In this document: positions 9,680 to 17,769 of the stretch, one piece after another
Numbering within the stretch: the first letter of the stretch is position 1
How the letters are laid out: each line of letters starts with the position of its first letter
Source: Pseudonocardia sp. HH130630-07
GTDB lineage: Bacteria; Actinomycetota; Actinomycetes; Mycobacteriales; Pseudonocardiaceae
Reading direction: 5' to 3'
Length of the DNA stretch: 64,000 nucleotides
NCBI RefSeq assembly: GCF_001698125.1
Contig: NZ_CP013854.1
Span: forward strand, 1,364,001-1,428,000
Notes under the pieces: model-generated
The model's database searches: none
The model's input: only the letters and a program-made list of their open reading frames with translations
Told to the model about the DNA's origin: nothing
Translations under genes and position numbers: made by a program

Positions 9680-11802
9680 CCGCTGTCCTGGACGCCATGG
9701 CAGCCGTCGCCCGGTGGAGCTATCGACATCGCCTCACCGTGATCGCGGCGTGGCTGGTGGCGCTGGTGCTCTCGGCGACGGTGTATCTCGTCGGCGGGGT
9801 CAACGGGATGGATCCCGCACAGGGATTCGTCCGGGAGTCCGGCGCGGCCGAGCAGATCGAGACCACGACCGACTTCGCCGGGTCCCGGACCGAGAGCGTG
9901 CTGGTCGACGCAGGCTCGGGTGAACGGTCGGCCCAGGTCGCGCAGAGCCTGGCCGGTGCGCTCGGCGGAGCGCCGTCGGTCGAGCGCGTCGAGGAGACGT
10001 TGACCGCGGAGTCCGGCGGTTCCCGGGTCGTGCAGGTGTTGCTGACCGAGCAGCAGGCCTCCCCCGCCGAGCGGGTGCAGGGGATGCAGGCGGTCATGGC
10101 CGAGGTCGCCGCGGCGAACCCCGGGACCGGGATCTCGGCGACCGGCCCGATCTCCGTGCAGGCCGACGTGACCACCTCCTACGGTGAGCGGCTGCTGCTC
10201 CTGGAGATCCTCAGCCTGCCGATCACCGCGGTCGTGCTGTTCATCGTGTTCGCCGGGGTCGTGGCGGCCGCGGTCCCGCTGATGACCGGCCTCATGGTCG
10301 TCATCCTGGCGTTCCTGTGGAGCGGGCCGACGTCGTACGCGGTCGCGGCCGAGGCCAACCAGCCCAGCGTGATCCTGCTGATGGGACTCGCGCTGGGGGT
10401 GGACTACTCGCTGTTCTTCGTGCGCCGGACCCGTGAGGAGTTCGACCGCACCGGCGACGTGGAGGCGGCCTCGCTGACCGCCGTGTCGGCGACCGTGCGG
10501 TCGGTGGTGGTCGCCGGTGTGGTCACGGCCGTCTCGGTCGCGGCGGTGTTCCTGACCGAGTCGCCGATCTTCCACTCGCTGGCCCTCGGCATCATCCTCG
10601 TGGTCGTCGCCGCGCTGCTCGCGTCGGTCACGCTGCTGCCCGCGCTGCTGCGGATCGGCGGGAAGCGGATCGTGAAGCAGCTGTTCGGCAAGCGGCCGGG
10701 CGCGGGGCACGACGGGTTCTGGGCCCGGTCGACGCGGACCGTCGTGCAGCGCCCGCTGCCGGCGTTCCTCGTCGGTCTCGTCGTGCTCGGCGCGCTGGCC
10801 GCCCCGGTCTCGGTCATGCGGATGCAGCTGCCGGGGACCGACAGCATGCCCCGGACGTTCGACACGCTGATCACGCTGGACCGGATCGCCGCCGACTACC
10901 CCCTGTACGGCGTCAGCCACACCGCGGTCGTCGCGCTGGACGGGGACCAGGGCGCCGGCGTCGCGGCCCTGCAGCGCATCGCCGCCGACGCCGCCCGGTC
11001 CCCCGGTTTCGACGACCAGGTCAGGGACGTGGAGATCTCGGCGGACGGCTCGGTCGCCCGGGTCGAGATCGGCACCGAGGCACCCTCGATCGACTCCGAC
11101 GAGGCCGTCGGCAGCCTGACCGAGCTGCGGGACCGGATCGTTCCGGCCGTCCCGGGCGGGGACCGGGTCCTGGTCGCCGGCGAGACCGCCGTGAGCGCCG
11201 ACATCTCCGCGGCCATGTCGGGGGATCTGTGGGTGGTCCTGGGGATCGTCGTGGTGGTGTCGTTCCTGCTGATGTTCGTGGCCTTCGCCAGCGCACCGCT
11301 CGCCGTCCTGTCGGTGGTGCTCAACCTGCTGTCGGTGCTCGCCTCCTACGGCGTCCTCGTCCTGCTGTTCCAGTTCGGCTGGGGCAGCCCGCTGTTCGGC
11401 GAGGCGTTCGTCGGTCCGGTGGTGACGCTGCTACCGGTGATGATCCTGGCGATCCTGTTCGGACTCTCCATGGACTACCACGTGTTCATCCTGACCCGGG
11501 TGCGGGAGGCACTCGTCGACGGAGCCGGGATCGCCGACGCGATCCGGCACGGCGTCGTCCGTTCCGCACCGCCGGTGAGCGCGGCGGCGGCGGTCATGGT
11601 GGTCATCTTCGCGTTGTTCACGTTGCTGCCGACGCCGGAGATGAAGCAGCTGGGAGTGGGCCTCGCCGTCGCGATCGCGCTGGACGCCACGCTGGTCCGC
11701 GGGGTGTTGCTCCCCGCGGGCCTGCGGCTGCTCGGCGAACGGGGCTGGCCCCGGCTGCGGGCCGAGGACCCGCAGGCCGGGAGCGAGCGCGTCCTGCGAT
11801 GA
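9676..11802 (+). CDS. MMPL-family (RND) membrane exporter
   Basis: The 708-residue protein has the two-fold repeat of the MMPL family: an N-terminal helix, an extracytoplasmic domain at about residues 40-170, a block of helices with GVDYSLFFVRRTREE, a second extracytoplasmic domain, and a second block with GLSMDYHVFILTRVREA. The intramembrane Asp-Tyr pairs that relay protons in MmpL proteins are present in both halves. An SD-like GGAGGA at 9665-9670 precedes the ATG, which overlaps the previous stop. MMPL proteins commonly export lipids, siderophores or lipopeptides, so the product of this operon is the likely cargo (inference). Both this and the ABC exporter in one operon suggests two export steps or two cargo forms. 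Confidence 0.9.
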   Translation: MTAVLDAMAAVARWSYRHRLTVIAAWLVALVLSATVYLVGGVNGMDPAQGFVRESGAAEQIETTTDFAGSRTESVLVDAGSGERSAQVAQSLAGALGGAPSVERVEETLTAESGGSRVVQVLLTEQQASPAERVQGMQAVMAEVAAANPGTGISATGPISVQADVTTSYGERLLLLEILSLPITAVVLFIVFAGVVAAAVPLMTGLMVVILAFLWSGPTSYAVAAEANQPSVILLMGLALGVDYSLFFVRRTREEFDRTGDVEAASLTAVSATVRSVVVAGVVTAVSVAAVFLTESPIFHSLALGIILVVVAALLASVTLLPALLRIGGKRIVKQLFGKRPGAGHDGFWARSTRTVVQRPLPAFLVGLVVLGALAAPVSVMRMQLPGTDSMPRTFDTLITLDRIAADYPLYGVSHTAVVALDGDQGAGVAALQRIAADAARSPGFDDQVRDVEISADGSVARVEIGTEAPSIDSDEAVGSLTELRDRIVPAVPGGDRVLVAGETAVSADISAAMSGDLWVVLGIVVVVSFLLMFVAFASAPLAVLSVVLNLLSVLASYGVLVLLFQFGWGSPLFGEAFVGPVVTLLPVMILAILFGLSMDYHVFILTRVREALVDGAGIADAIRHGVVRSAPPVSAAAAVMVVIFALFTLLPTPEMKQLGVGLAVAIALDATLVRGVLLPAGLRLLGERGWPRLRAEDPQAGSERVLR

Positions 11803-13313
11803 GCCGTGGCCGTCGCGGGACGTGGCACCGGGTCCGGCACCGCCCGGCGGGCACGGCGGCCCGCCGGGCACTCGCCGCGCTGCTCGCGGTCGTGCTGACC
11901 GCCGGGATCGGCGCGATCGGAGCGGTCGCCGGCGCGCAACCCCCCGAGGGGCTGCAGGCGACCGTCGACGACCTGGCACGCACGGTGGACGCACCGGGTG
12001 CGGCGATCAGCGTGATCGGCCCGGGCGGGACGACGCAGACCGCGGTCACCGGCGTCGACGGCCGGGGCGCCGCCGTCACCGCCGACACGCCGTTCGTGTG
12101 GGGTTCGGTCTCCAAGTCGACGGCCGCCGCGGTCACCGGGGACCTCGTCCGGCGCGGCGCGCTGGCCTGGGACACGACCGTGCAGGAACTGGTGCCCGGC
12201 TCGGCGGGGCTGCTGGGCGGACAGCCGGTGACGGTGACCGATCTCGTCCATCACACCAGCGGGCTGCCGCACGACGTCAGCCGCACCGACGAGTGGGGCC
12301 GGACGGCACCGGCGACCGAGGTCGTCGGATCGCTGGAACGGCCCGGCGACGCCACCGCACCGGGCCCCTTCCAGTACGCGAGCTTCAACTACCTCGTGCT
12401 GCAGGCGGTCGTCGAGACCGTCACCGAGCGGCCCTACGCGGAGACCCTCCGCAGCGAGGTGCTGGACCCCGCGGACGCCGGGTCGGCGATCACCGGTCCG
12501 GGCGAGTTCGATCGGCGCGTTCCGCCCGGGTTCGTGCCCTTCTTCGGCGACGCCCGGCCCATCGCGCTCCGCCTCGACGGTGCCGGGCTCGGCTACGGCT
12601 ACCTGGCCGGCTCGATCTCCGACCTCGGCGGCCACGCCAGGGGGCTGTTGACCGAGCTCACCGCACGGGCCCCGGCCACCGTGCGCACCGACCAGGGCAA
12701 GGAGTACGGCCCGGGGTTGTACCGGGAGGAGTTCGGCGACCAGGTGGTCTGGTGGCACTCCGGTGCGGTACCGGGCTACTACACGTTCCTCGGGCTCGTC
12801 CCGGGAACCGGCAGCGCCGTCGTCGCCCTGGTCAACCGCTACGGCGAGCTGGAGGCGGACGTACTGGCCCAGGCCGGGCGCGGGCTCCTCGCCGACGTGC
12901 TCGACCGGCCGGATCCCGGATGGTTCCCGGCCGGCAGCCGCTCGACCGGGTACCTCGTGCTCGGGGCCCTGCTGACGCTGGTGTTCGGACTCGTCGCCGC
13001 CGTGACGCTGGCGGTGCTGAGGCTCGCCGGCGGGCCGCGGGCGCGCGGCCTGCCCGGGACGTGCGTCCGCATCGGCACGAGCACCGTGCTCGGTGGCGGA
13101 GTGCTGGTCGCCGGGCTGGCCGGCCTGCCCGCGCTGGTGGGCATCGGCCTGCCCGTCATGTGGCGGTGGGCGCCGGACGCCGCCCTGCTGTTCTGGATGG
13201 TGGTCGCCGAGATCTTCCTGCTCACCGCCCTGGTCGTCGCCGGGGACGTCCTCGGCTACCGGGCCGGTCGCGGAGCCGCACCGTCCACCACGACGTCGGA
13301 GGAGACGACATGA
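11799..13313 (+). CDS. S12-family serine peptidase with three C-terminal transmembrane helices (ClbP-like layout)
   Basis: A 504-residue protein with an N-terminal hydrophobic signal segment (about residues 22-45), a beta-lactamase/S12 serine peptidase domain and three C-terminal helices at about 382-408, 425-450 and 455-485. Motifs are SVSK (Ser103, Lys106), YAS (Tyr193, where the family usually has YxN) and HSG near the end of the domain. Signal, extracytoplasmic S12 domain and three terminal helices is the architecture of ClbP, XcnG and ZmaM, which remove an acyl-amino-acid prodrug cap during export of colibactin, xenocoumacin and zwittermicin. As I recall, ClbP uses Ser95, Lys98 and Tyr186, so the spacing matches closely. 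Alternatives are a self-resistance beta-lactamase or penicillin-binding protein, or a generic membrane esterase. It overlaps both neighbours by 4 nt. Confidence 0.8.
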   Translation: MSRGRRGTWHRVRHRPAGTAARRALAALLAVVLTAGIGAIGAVAGAQPPEGLQATVDDLARTVDAPGAAISVIGPGGTTQTAVTGVDGRGAAVTADTPFVWGSVSKSTAAAVTGDLVRRGALAWDTTVQELVPGSAGLLGGQPVTVTDLVHHTSGLPHDVSRTDEWGRTAPATEVVGSLERPGDATAPGPFQYASFNYLVLQAVVETVTERPYAETLRSEVLDPADAGSAITGPGEFDRRVPPGFVPFFGDARPIALRLDGAGLGYGYLAGSISDLGGHARGLLTELTARAPATVRTDQGKEYGPGLYREEFGDQVVWWHSGAVPGYYTFLGLVPGTGSAVVALVNRYGELEADVLAQAGRGLLADVLDRPDPGWFPAGSRSTGYLVLGALLTLVFGLVAAVTLAVLRLAGGPRARGLPGTCVRIGTSTVLGGGVLVAGLAGLPALVGIGLPVMWRWAPDAALLFWMVVAEIFLLTALVVAGDVLGYRAGRGAAPSTTTSEETT

Positions 13314-14854
13314 GTAGCCCGACCATCACCACGACCGACGATCTGGCCGCCCGGGCCGCAGCCGCGCTGGACGCCTGCGGAGTGGATGCGGCACTGCGGA
13401 CGACGCCGGGGGGCGGGCACGCCGTGCGCACCCCGATCACCGGCGGCGCGATCGCGACGGTCGACGCCACCCGGCTGCCCGCACCCGGCCCGGCCGTCAC
13501 CCACGCGGCCGAGGTGTTCGCGACCTGGCGCGCGACGCCCGCGCCGGTTCGCGGCCGGCTCGTCAAGCGGCTCGGTGAACTGCTGAACACCCATCGTGCC
13601 GATCTCGGTGCGCTGGTGACCCTGGAGGCCGGGAAGATCCCGTCGGAGTCCGACGGCGAGGTCCAGGAGATGATCGACGTCTGTGACCTCGCCGTCGGCC
13701 TCTCCCGGCAGCTGCACGGCCGCACGATGGCGTCCGAGCGACCCGGGCACCGGCTCAGCGAGACCTGGCAGCCGCTCGGCCCGGTCGCCGTGATCACCGC
13801 GTTCAACTTCCCGGTCGCGGTGTGGGCGTGGAACACCGCGCTCGCCCTCGTCTGCGGCGACCCGGTCGTCTGGAAGCCGTCCGAGCGCACCCCGCTGACC
13901 GCACTCGCGTCCTGTGCCCTGCTCGCGCGCGCCGCGGACGACGTCGGTGCGCCGGCGGGTCTGGTCCAGGTCGTCCTCGGCGGTGCGGAGACCGGCCGAG
14001 CGCTGGTGGACGACGTGCGCATCCCCCTGGTCAGCGCCACCGGGTCGACCGCGATGGGGCGGCTCGTCGCCCCGCGGGTCGCGGCCCGTTTCGGGCGCAC
14101 GATCCTCGAGCTGGGCGGTAACAACGCGGCGGTCGTCACCCCGTCCGCCGATCTCGACCTGGCGGTCGAGGCCGCGACCTTCGCCGCGGCCGGCACCGCG
14201 GGCCAGCGGTGCACGACGCTGCGCCGGCTGATCGTGCACGAGGACGTGGCCGACGCGGTCGTCGACGGCATCGCCGCACGCTTCGCCCAGCTGCCGATCG
14301 GGGACCCGTTCGCCCAGGGCACCCTGGTCGGGCCGCTGATCGACGGGACGAGCGAGGAGCGGGTGCACGACGCGATCGCGCGGAGCCTGGCCGACGGCGG
14401 CACGCTCGTGAGCGGCGGGACCCGGCGGCTGCAGGACGCCGCCCCCGACGCGCACTACCTGGAGCCGGCGCTCGTGACCATGCCGGCCCAGACCGCGGTC
14501 GTCCGCGAGGAGACCTTCGGACCGCTGCTCACCGTGCTCCGCTACCGCGATCTCGACGAGGCGATCGCGCTGCACAACGACGTACCCCAGGGGCTGTCCT
14601 CGGGGATCTTCACCCGCGACCAGGCCGAGGCGGAGCGGTTCCTGTCCGCCGAGGGGGCCGACTGCGGCATCGTCAACGTGAACGCGGGGACCTCCGGCGC
14701 CGAGATCGGCGGGGCCTTCGGTGGGGAGAAGGAGACCGGCGGCGGCCGGGAGTGCGGGTCCGACGCGTGGAAGGGCTACATGCGGCGGATGACGTCGACG
14801 GTCAACTACTCCGGCCGGGTCGCGCTCGCGCAGGACGTGGAGTTCGGTGGCTGA
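13310..14854 (+). CDS. pcd: L-piperideine-6-carboxylate / aminoadipate-semialdehyde dehydrogenase (ALDH7 family)
   Basis: A 514-residue aldehyde dehydrogenase of the ALDH7/antiquitin group: VITAFNFPVAVWAWN for the cofactor fold, ELGGNNA, catalytic Cys about 301 in AGTAGQRCTTLRR, and the family-specific GGAFGGEKETGGGRE and DAWKGYMRR near the C-terminus. It oxidises alpha-aminoadipate semialdehyde (in equilibrium with piperideine-6-carboxylate) to L-alpha-aminoadipate with NAD(P)+. It completes the lysine to aminoadipate route begun by lat upstream. It is the last gene of the operon: the start overlaps the peptidase stop (ATGA) and the end faces the convergent vapC gene 34 nt away. AmaB-type lysine catabolism is another role for this family, but the operon context favours precursor supply. 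Confidence 0.9.
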   Translation: MSSPTITTTDDLAARAAAALDACGVDAALRTTPGGGHAVRTPITGGAIATVDATRLPAPGPAVTHAAEVFATWRATPAPVRGRLVKRLGELLNTHRADLGALVTLEAGKIPSESDGEVQEMIDVCDLAVGLSRQLHGRTMASERPGHRLSETWQPLGPVAVITAFNFPVAVWAWNTALALVCGDPVVWKPSERTPLTALASCALLARAADDVGAPAGLVQVVLGGAETGRALVDDVRIPLVSATGSTAMGRLVAPRVAARFGRTILELGGNNAAVVTPSADLDLAVEAATFAAAGTAGQRCTTLRRLIVHEDVADAVVDGIAARFAQLPIGDPFAQGTLVGPLIDGTSEERVHDAIARSLADGGTLVSGGTRRLQDAAPDAHYLEPALVTMPAQTAVVREETFGPLLTVLRYRDLDEAIALHNDVPQGLSSGIFTRDQAEAERFLSAEGADCGIVNVNAGTSGAEIGGAFGGEKETGGGRECGSDAWKGYMRRMTSTVNYSGRVALAQDVEFGG

Positions 14855-14888
14855 GTTCCGCCCCCCGGGGGAAAGCCGCCGGACGACG

Positions 14889-15314
14889 TCAGCTCCGCTG
14901 TGGTGGCACGGGCCGGGAGCACGGCACGAGCACGGTCAGCTCGGGCACCTCCCGCGCCAGTCCTTCGTCGAGCGTGGCCAGCAGCGAGCCGGGGCGGCTA
15001 CCCGCCAGACTCGCGAGGTAGGCGTCGGTCACCTGCCGGTGCCCACGGACGTGGTCGAGGCCGGCGTCGACGTAGGACAGCGAGTCGGGCCAGAACTCGC
15101 ACCCCGGGAGCGCACGGACCGCCCGCAGCACGGCCGTCGCGACCGACGGGGGTTCACCGGTCCGGACCAGGAATCGGACCAGTGCACCCTCGACCACAGG
15201 GCACACCGCGAAGCGCTCGATCCCCGACGCCCACGACGAGGCACGGTCATGGTGTTCGTGTTCGGCGACGGTGAGCGCGATCAGCACGTTCGCGTCGAGG
15301 AGGTAGGTCGTCAC
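14889..15314 (-). CDS. vapC: VapC-type PIN-domain ribonuclease toxin
   Basis: A 141-residue PIN protein opening with TYLLDANVLIAL (first acidic residue Asp8). A Glu follows in the PVVEGALVRFL helix, then an Asp in QVTDAYLASLA and a further acidic segment LATLDEGLA, matching the acidic Mg2+-binding set of PIN nucleases. VapC toxins cleave specific structured RNAs, often tRNAs, when released from VapB. The gene starts inside the end of the antitoxin gene (4-nt overlap), the usual arrangement in VapBC operons. It converges on the end of the NRPS operon. Target RNA cannot be told from sequence. Confidence 0.88.
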   Translation of the reverse strand: MTTYLLDANVLIALTVAEHEHHDRASSWASGIERFAVCPVVEGALVRFLVRTGEPPSVATAVLRAVRALPGCEFWPDSLSYVDAGLDHVRGHRQVTDAYLASLAGSRPGSLLATLDEGLAREVPELTVLVPCSRPVPPQRS

Positions 15315-15541
15315 TCCTCGTCCAGCACTGTCGCAACGTCCTTCGCCGAGACCCGGCGCCCCACGCTGACCACGGGGAAGCCCGATCGCTCGTCGACACC
15401 GATCGTCGCCGGTTCACCGAGCTGGATCAGACCCCGCGCTGCGAGCTCCGCGACCACGGCCGAGAGCGACAGACCACGGCGCTGCGCGATCTCCTTGGCC
15501 TGCCGGTGCACGGCCGGGGGCAGGTCGACGGTGGTACGCAC
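15311..15541 (-). CDS. vapB: VapB-type ribbon-helix-helix antitoxin
   Basis: A 76-residue protein with an N-terminal RTTVDLPPAVHRQAKE beta strand and helix typical of ribbon-helix-helix repressors, then a second helix LSLSAVVAELAARGL, and an acidic tail ending AKDVATVLDEE that would wrap the toxin. It begins at a GTG and overlaps vapC by 4 nt. An 8-bp inverted repeat lies 13 nt upstream of the start, consistent with autorepression by the VapBC complex. The assignment rests on fold-like pattern and pairing with the PIN gene. Confidence 0.82.
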   Translation of the reverse strand: MRTTVDLPPAVHRQAKEIAQRRGLSLSAVVAELAARGLIQLGEPATIGVDERSGFPVVSVGRRVSAKDVATVLDEE

Positions 15542-15554
15542 ACCGGCATCATAG

Positions 15555-15574
15555 CTGCATCACCCATGATGCAG
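15555..15574. promoter_or_regulatory. Inverted repeat, likely VapBC operator
   Basis: CTGCATCA-CCCA-TGATGCAG forms a perfect 8+4+8 inverted repeat just upstream of the vapB GTG. Size, symmetry and position fit a ribbon-helix-helix operator controlling the toxin-antitoxin pair. Confidence 0.65.
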
Positions 15575-15649
15575 GCATTGCGAGCCGGGGGTCGACGCTA
15601 CGCCCGTCGACTCGTCGACCATGTCGGCCTGCCCGGGGACCATCCGCAC

Positions 15650-16333
15650 CTACCGCGGGCGGTGCCGTCCCTGCGCGTCCCATGCCCGCTCGGCCTCGAC
15701 GAGCTCACGCATGGTCGTACCATGATCGGGGACCGGCCGGCCTGTGCGCTCGTACTCGGCGAACTGCTGCGCGAACTGGTCGATGATGACGAGGCGCTCG
15801 GCCTGAGCCGACTCGTTGCGAGCCTTGTCGGCGGCGCGAGTCGGAGGAATCCGGTTCCACTCGTCGATCAGGCCGACGAACGTCGGGTCGGCCCGGCACA
15901 ACATCGTGACGTGATGCTGCAGCTGAGCACGCCTGGCTTCCTCGTCCTGCAGCCTCGCCGCCTCGGCCGCCTGTTCCTCGGCCCTCTGCTGGGCCGCGAC
16001 ACGTTCCGTCTGGCGCTTCCGCAGGAGCCGGCCGACGACCATCAGCGCCCAGAGGATCAGGACCCCCCAGGCTCCGGCGATCGACCCGGCGATGACCGTG
16101 CCGAGGATCGCCGCGAACAGCTTCCACATCGTCACGGCACTCTGCTGGGCCTGAGCCGCCTTCACCGCCTGTGCCTCGGCCATCGCCGCGTCCTCGGCCT
16201 CCCGCTCCTGCGCCGAGAGACCCTGCCGCCGAGTCCGCTCCAGCCGCTCCGCGAGTTCGGTCTGTCTCCTCAGCTCCCGCTCCGAAGCCTCCGCGGCGTA
16301 GCGGGTCCGAGCGATGTTGGCTCGCTTCCCCAT
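15650..16333 (-). CDS. Coiled-coil membrane protein of unknown function
   Basis: About 227 residues from the ATG at 16333. A GTG at 16393 would add 20 residues but has no better ribosome site. The N-terminal third is charged and helical (RTRYAAEASERELRRQ, many Ala/Glu/Gln/Arg), predicting a coiled coil. One or two hydrophobic segments follow (MWKLFAAILGTVIAGSIAGA and GVLILWALMVVGRLL), then a second charged helix (QQRAEEQAAEAARLQDEE) and a soluble C-terminal part with no motif I recognise. It lies upstream of and divergent from nothing obvious, next to vapBC. I do not recognise the family. The coding call rests on the coherent coiled coil, helix, coiled coil pattern. Confidence 0.6.
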   Translation of the reverse strand: MGKRANIARTRYAAEASERELRRQTELAERLERTRRQGLSAQEREAEDAAMAEAQAVKAAQAQQSAVTMWKLFAAILGTVIAGSIAGAWGVLILWALMVVGRLLRKRQTERVAAQQRAEEQAAEAARLQDEEARRAQLQHHVTMLCRADPTFVGLIDEWNRIPPTRAADKARNESAQAERLVIIDQFAQQFAEYERTGRPVPDHGTTMRELVEAERAWDAQGRHRPR

Positions 16334-16670
16334 CTCAGCACCACACCCGGCGGTCGGTGCAGCGGCCGGGGAGAACGTCGGAGGAGAGGCCACGTAGGGG
16401 GCGGCTCGACTGGAGGTGGCGCGATGCGGTGGTCACACCCTCCGTCTCGCGTCCGATGTGCGTTCGGTTTCATCCGTGCCCGCCCGCTCATCAAGACTGG
16501 GTACGAGGGCCGGATCCGACCACCTGGTACGACCACCCCGGCCCGGGCGAGCTGCGGTCACCGACAGGCGTTCGCCGGATGACCACGCGGAGCGGCCCAC
16601 GCCGCGCTGCTGACGAACCGGTGACGAGTGCCCCGGAGCCGTAACGCGCCGGGCAGGGGAACGGGACCGA

Positions 16671-17744
16671 TCAGACGTTGAAGCGGAACTCGACCACGTC
16701 CCCGTCCTGCATGACGTAGTCCTTTCCCTCCATCCGCACCTTCCCGGCCGCCTTGGCCGCGTTCATCGTCCCGGCGGCGACGAGGTCATCGTAGGACACG
16801 ATCTCGGCCTTGATGAAGCCCCGCTCGAAGTCGGTGTGGATGACCCCGGCCGCCTGCGGCGCGCTCGCGCCCTGCGGGATCGTCCAGGCCCGGGACTCCT
16901 TCGGGCCCGCGGTGAGGTAGGTCTGCAGGCCGAGGGTGGTGAACCCGGCGCGGGCGAGCTGGGACAGGCCCGGCTCGTCCTGGCCGATCGACTCCAGCAG
17001 CTCCGCGGCGGACTCGTCGTCCAGCTCCAGCAGTTCGCTCTCGACCTTCGCGTCCAGGAACACGGCCTGCGCCGGGGCGACCAGGTTGGTCAGCTCCTTG
17101 CGGCGGGCGTCGTCACCCAGGACTCCCTCGTCGGCGTTGAACACGTAGAGGAACGGCTTGGTCGTGAGCAGGGTCAGCTCGCGCAGCAGGGTGGTGTCCG
17201 CACCGGCCTGGAACAGGGTCCGGCCGTCGTTGAGGATCCCCATCGCGGCCTGGGCGGCGTCGAGCACCGGGCGCCGGTCCTTCTGGGTGCGGGCCTCCTT
17301 CTCCAGCCGCGGGAGCGCCTTCTCCAGCGTCTGCAGGTCGGCCAGCACCAGCTCGGTGGCGATCGTCTCGATGTCGCCCCCGGCGTCGATCCGGCCGTCG
17401 ACGTGGATGACGTCCGGGTCGTCGAACACCCGCACGACCTGGCAGATCGCGTCCGACTCGCGGATGTTGGCGAGGAACTTGTTGCCCAGGCCGGCGCCCT
17501 CGGACGCGCCCTTGACGATGCCGGCGATGTCGACGAACGACACCGTCGCCGGCAGGATCTTGTCCGAGGAGAAGATCTCCGCCAGCTTGTCCAGCCGGGG
17601 GTCCGGCAGCGGCACGACGCCGACGTTCGGCTCGATCGTCGCGAACGGGTAGTTCGCCGCGAGCACGTCGTTGCGGGTCAGCGCGTTGAACAGGGTCGAC
17701 TTGCCGACGTTGGGCAGCCCGACGATGCCGAGGGTGAGGGACAC
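16671..17744 (-). CDS. ychF: Redox-regulated ATPase YchF (Obg-family P-loop protein)
   Basis: A 357-residue protein with P-loop GLPNVGKSTLFNALT at the N-terminus, switch sequence VDIAGIVKGASEGAGLGNKF, and VFNADEG in place of the GTPase NKxD motif, which marks the ATP preference of YchF. A helical insertion follows, and a C-terminal TGS domain ends in VEFRFNV. YchF binds ribosomes and has been linked to translation and oxidative stress control. It is the last gene of a minus-strand group, 25 nt after the response regulator stop, so it may be co-transcribed with the two-component system. Length is normal for the family. Confidence 0.97.
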   Translation of the reverse strand: MSLTLGIVGLPNVGKSTLFNALTRNDVLAANYPFATIEPNVGVVPLPDPRLDKLAEIFSSDKILPATVSFVDIAGIVKGASEGAGLGNKFLANIRESDAICQVVRVFDDPDVIHVDGRIDAGGDIETIATELVLADLQTLEKALPRLEKEARTQKDRRPVLDAAQAAMGILNDGRTLFQAGADTTLLRELTLLTTKPFLYVFNADEGVLGDDARRKELTNLVAPAQAVFLDAKVESELLELDDESAAELLESIGQDEPGLSQLARAGFTTLGLQTYLTAGPKESRAWTIPQGASAPQAAGVIHTDFERGFIKAEIVSYDDLVAAGTMNAAKAAGKVRMEGKDYVMQDGDVVEFRFNV

Positions 17745-17769
17745 GGGCGACCACGGTAGTCGCCGCCGG

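Noticed and set aside
11799..13313. Reading the S12 protein as a plain beta-lactamase for self-resistance
   Set aside because: lat and pcd recall cephamycin clusters, but no IPNS or ACV synthetase is seen and the three C-terminal helices are not a beta-lactamase feature. Kept only as an alternative.
16836..17759. 307-codon plus-strand frame opposite ychF
   Set aside because: ychF on the minus strand has the full P-loop and TGS motifs. The opposite frame has none.
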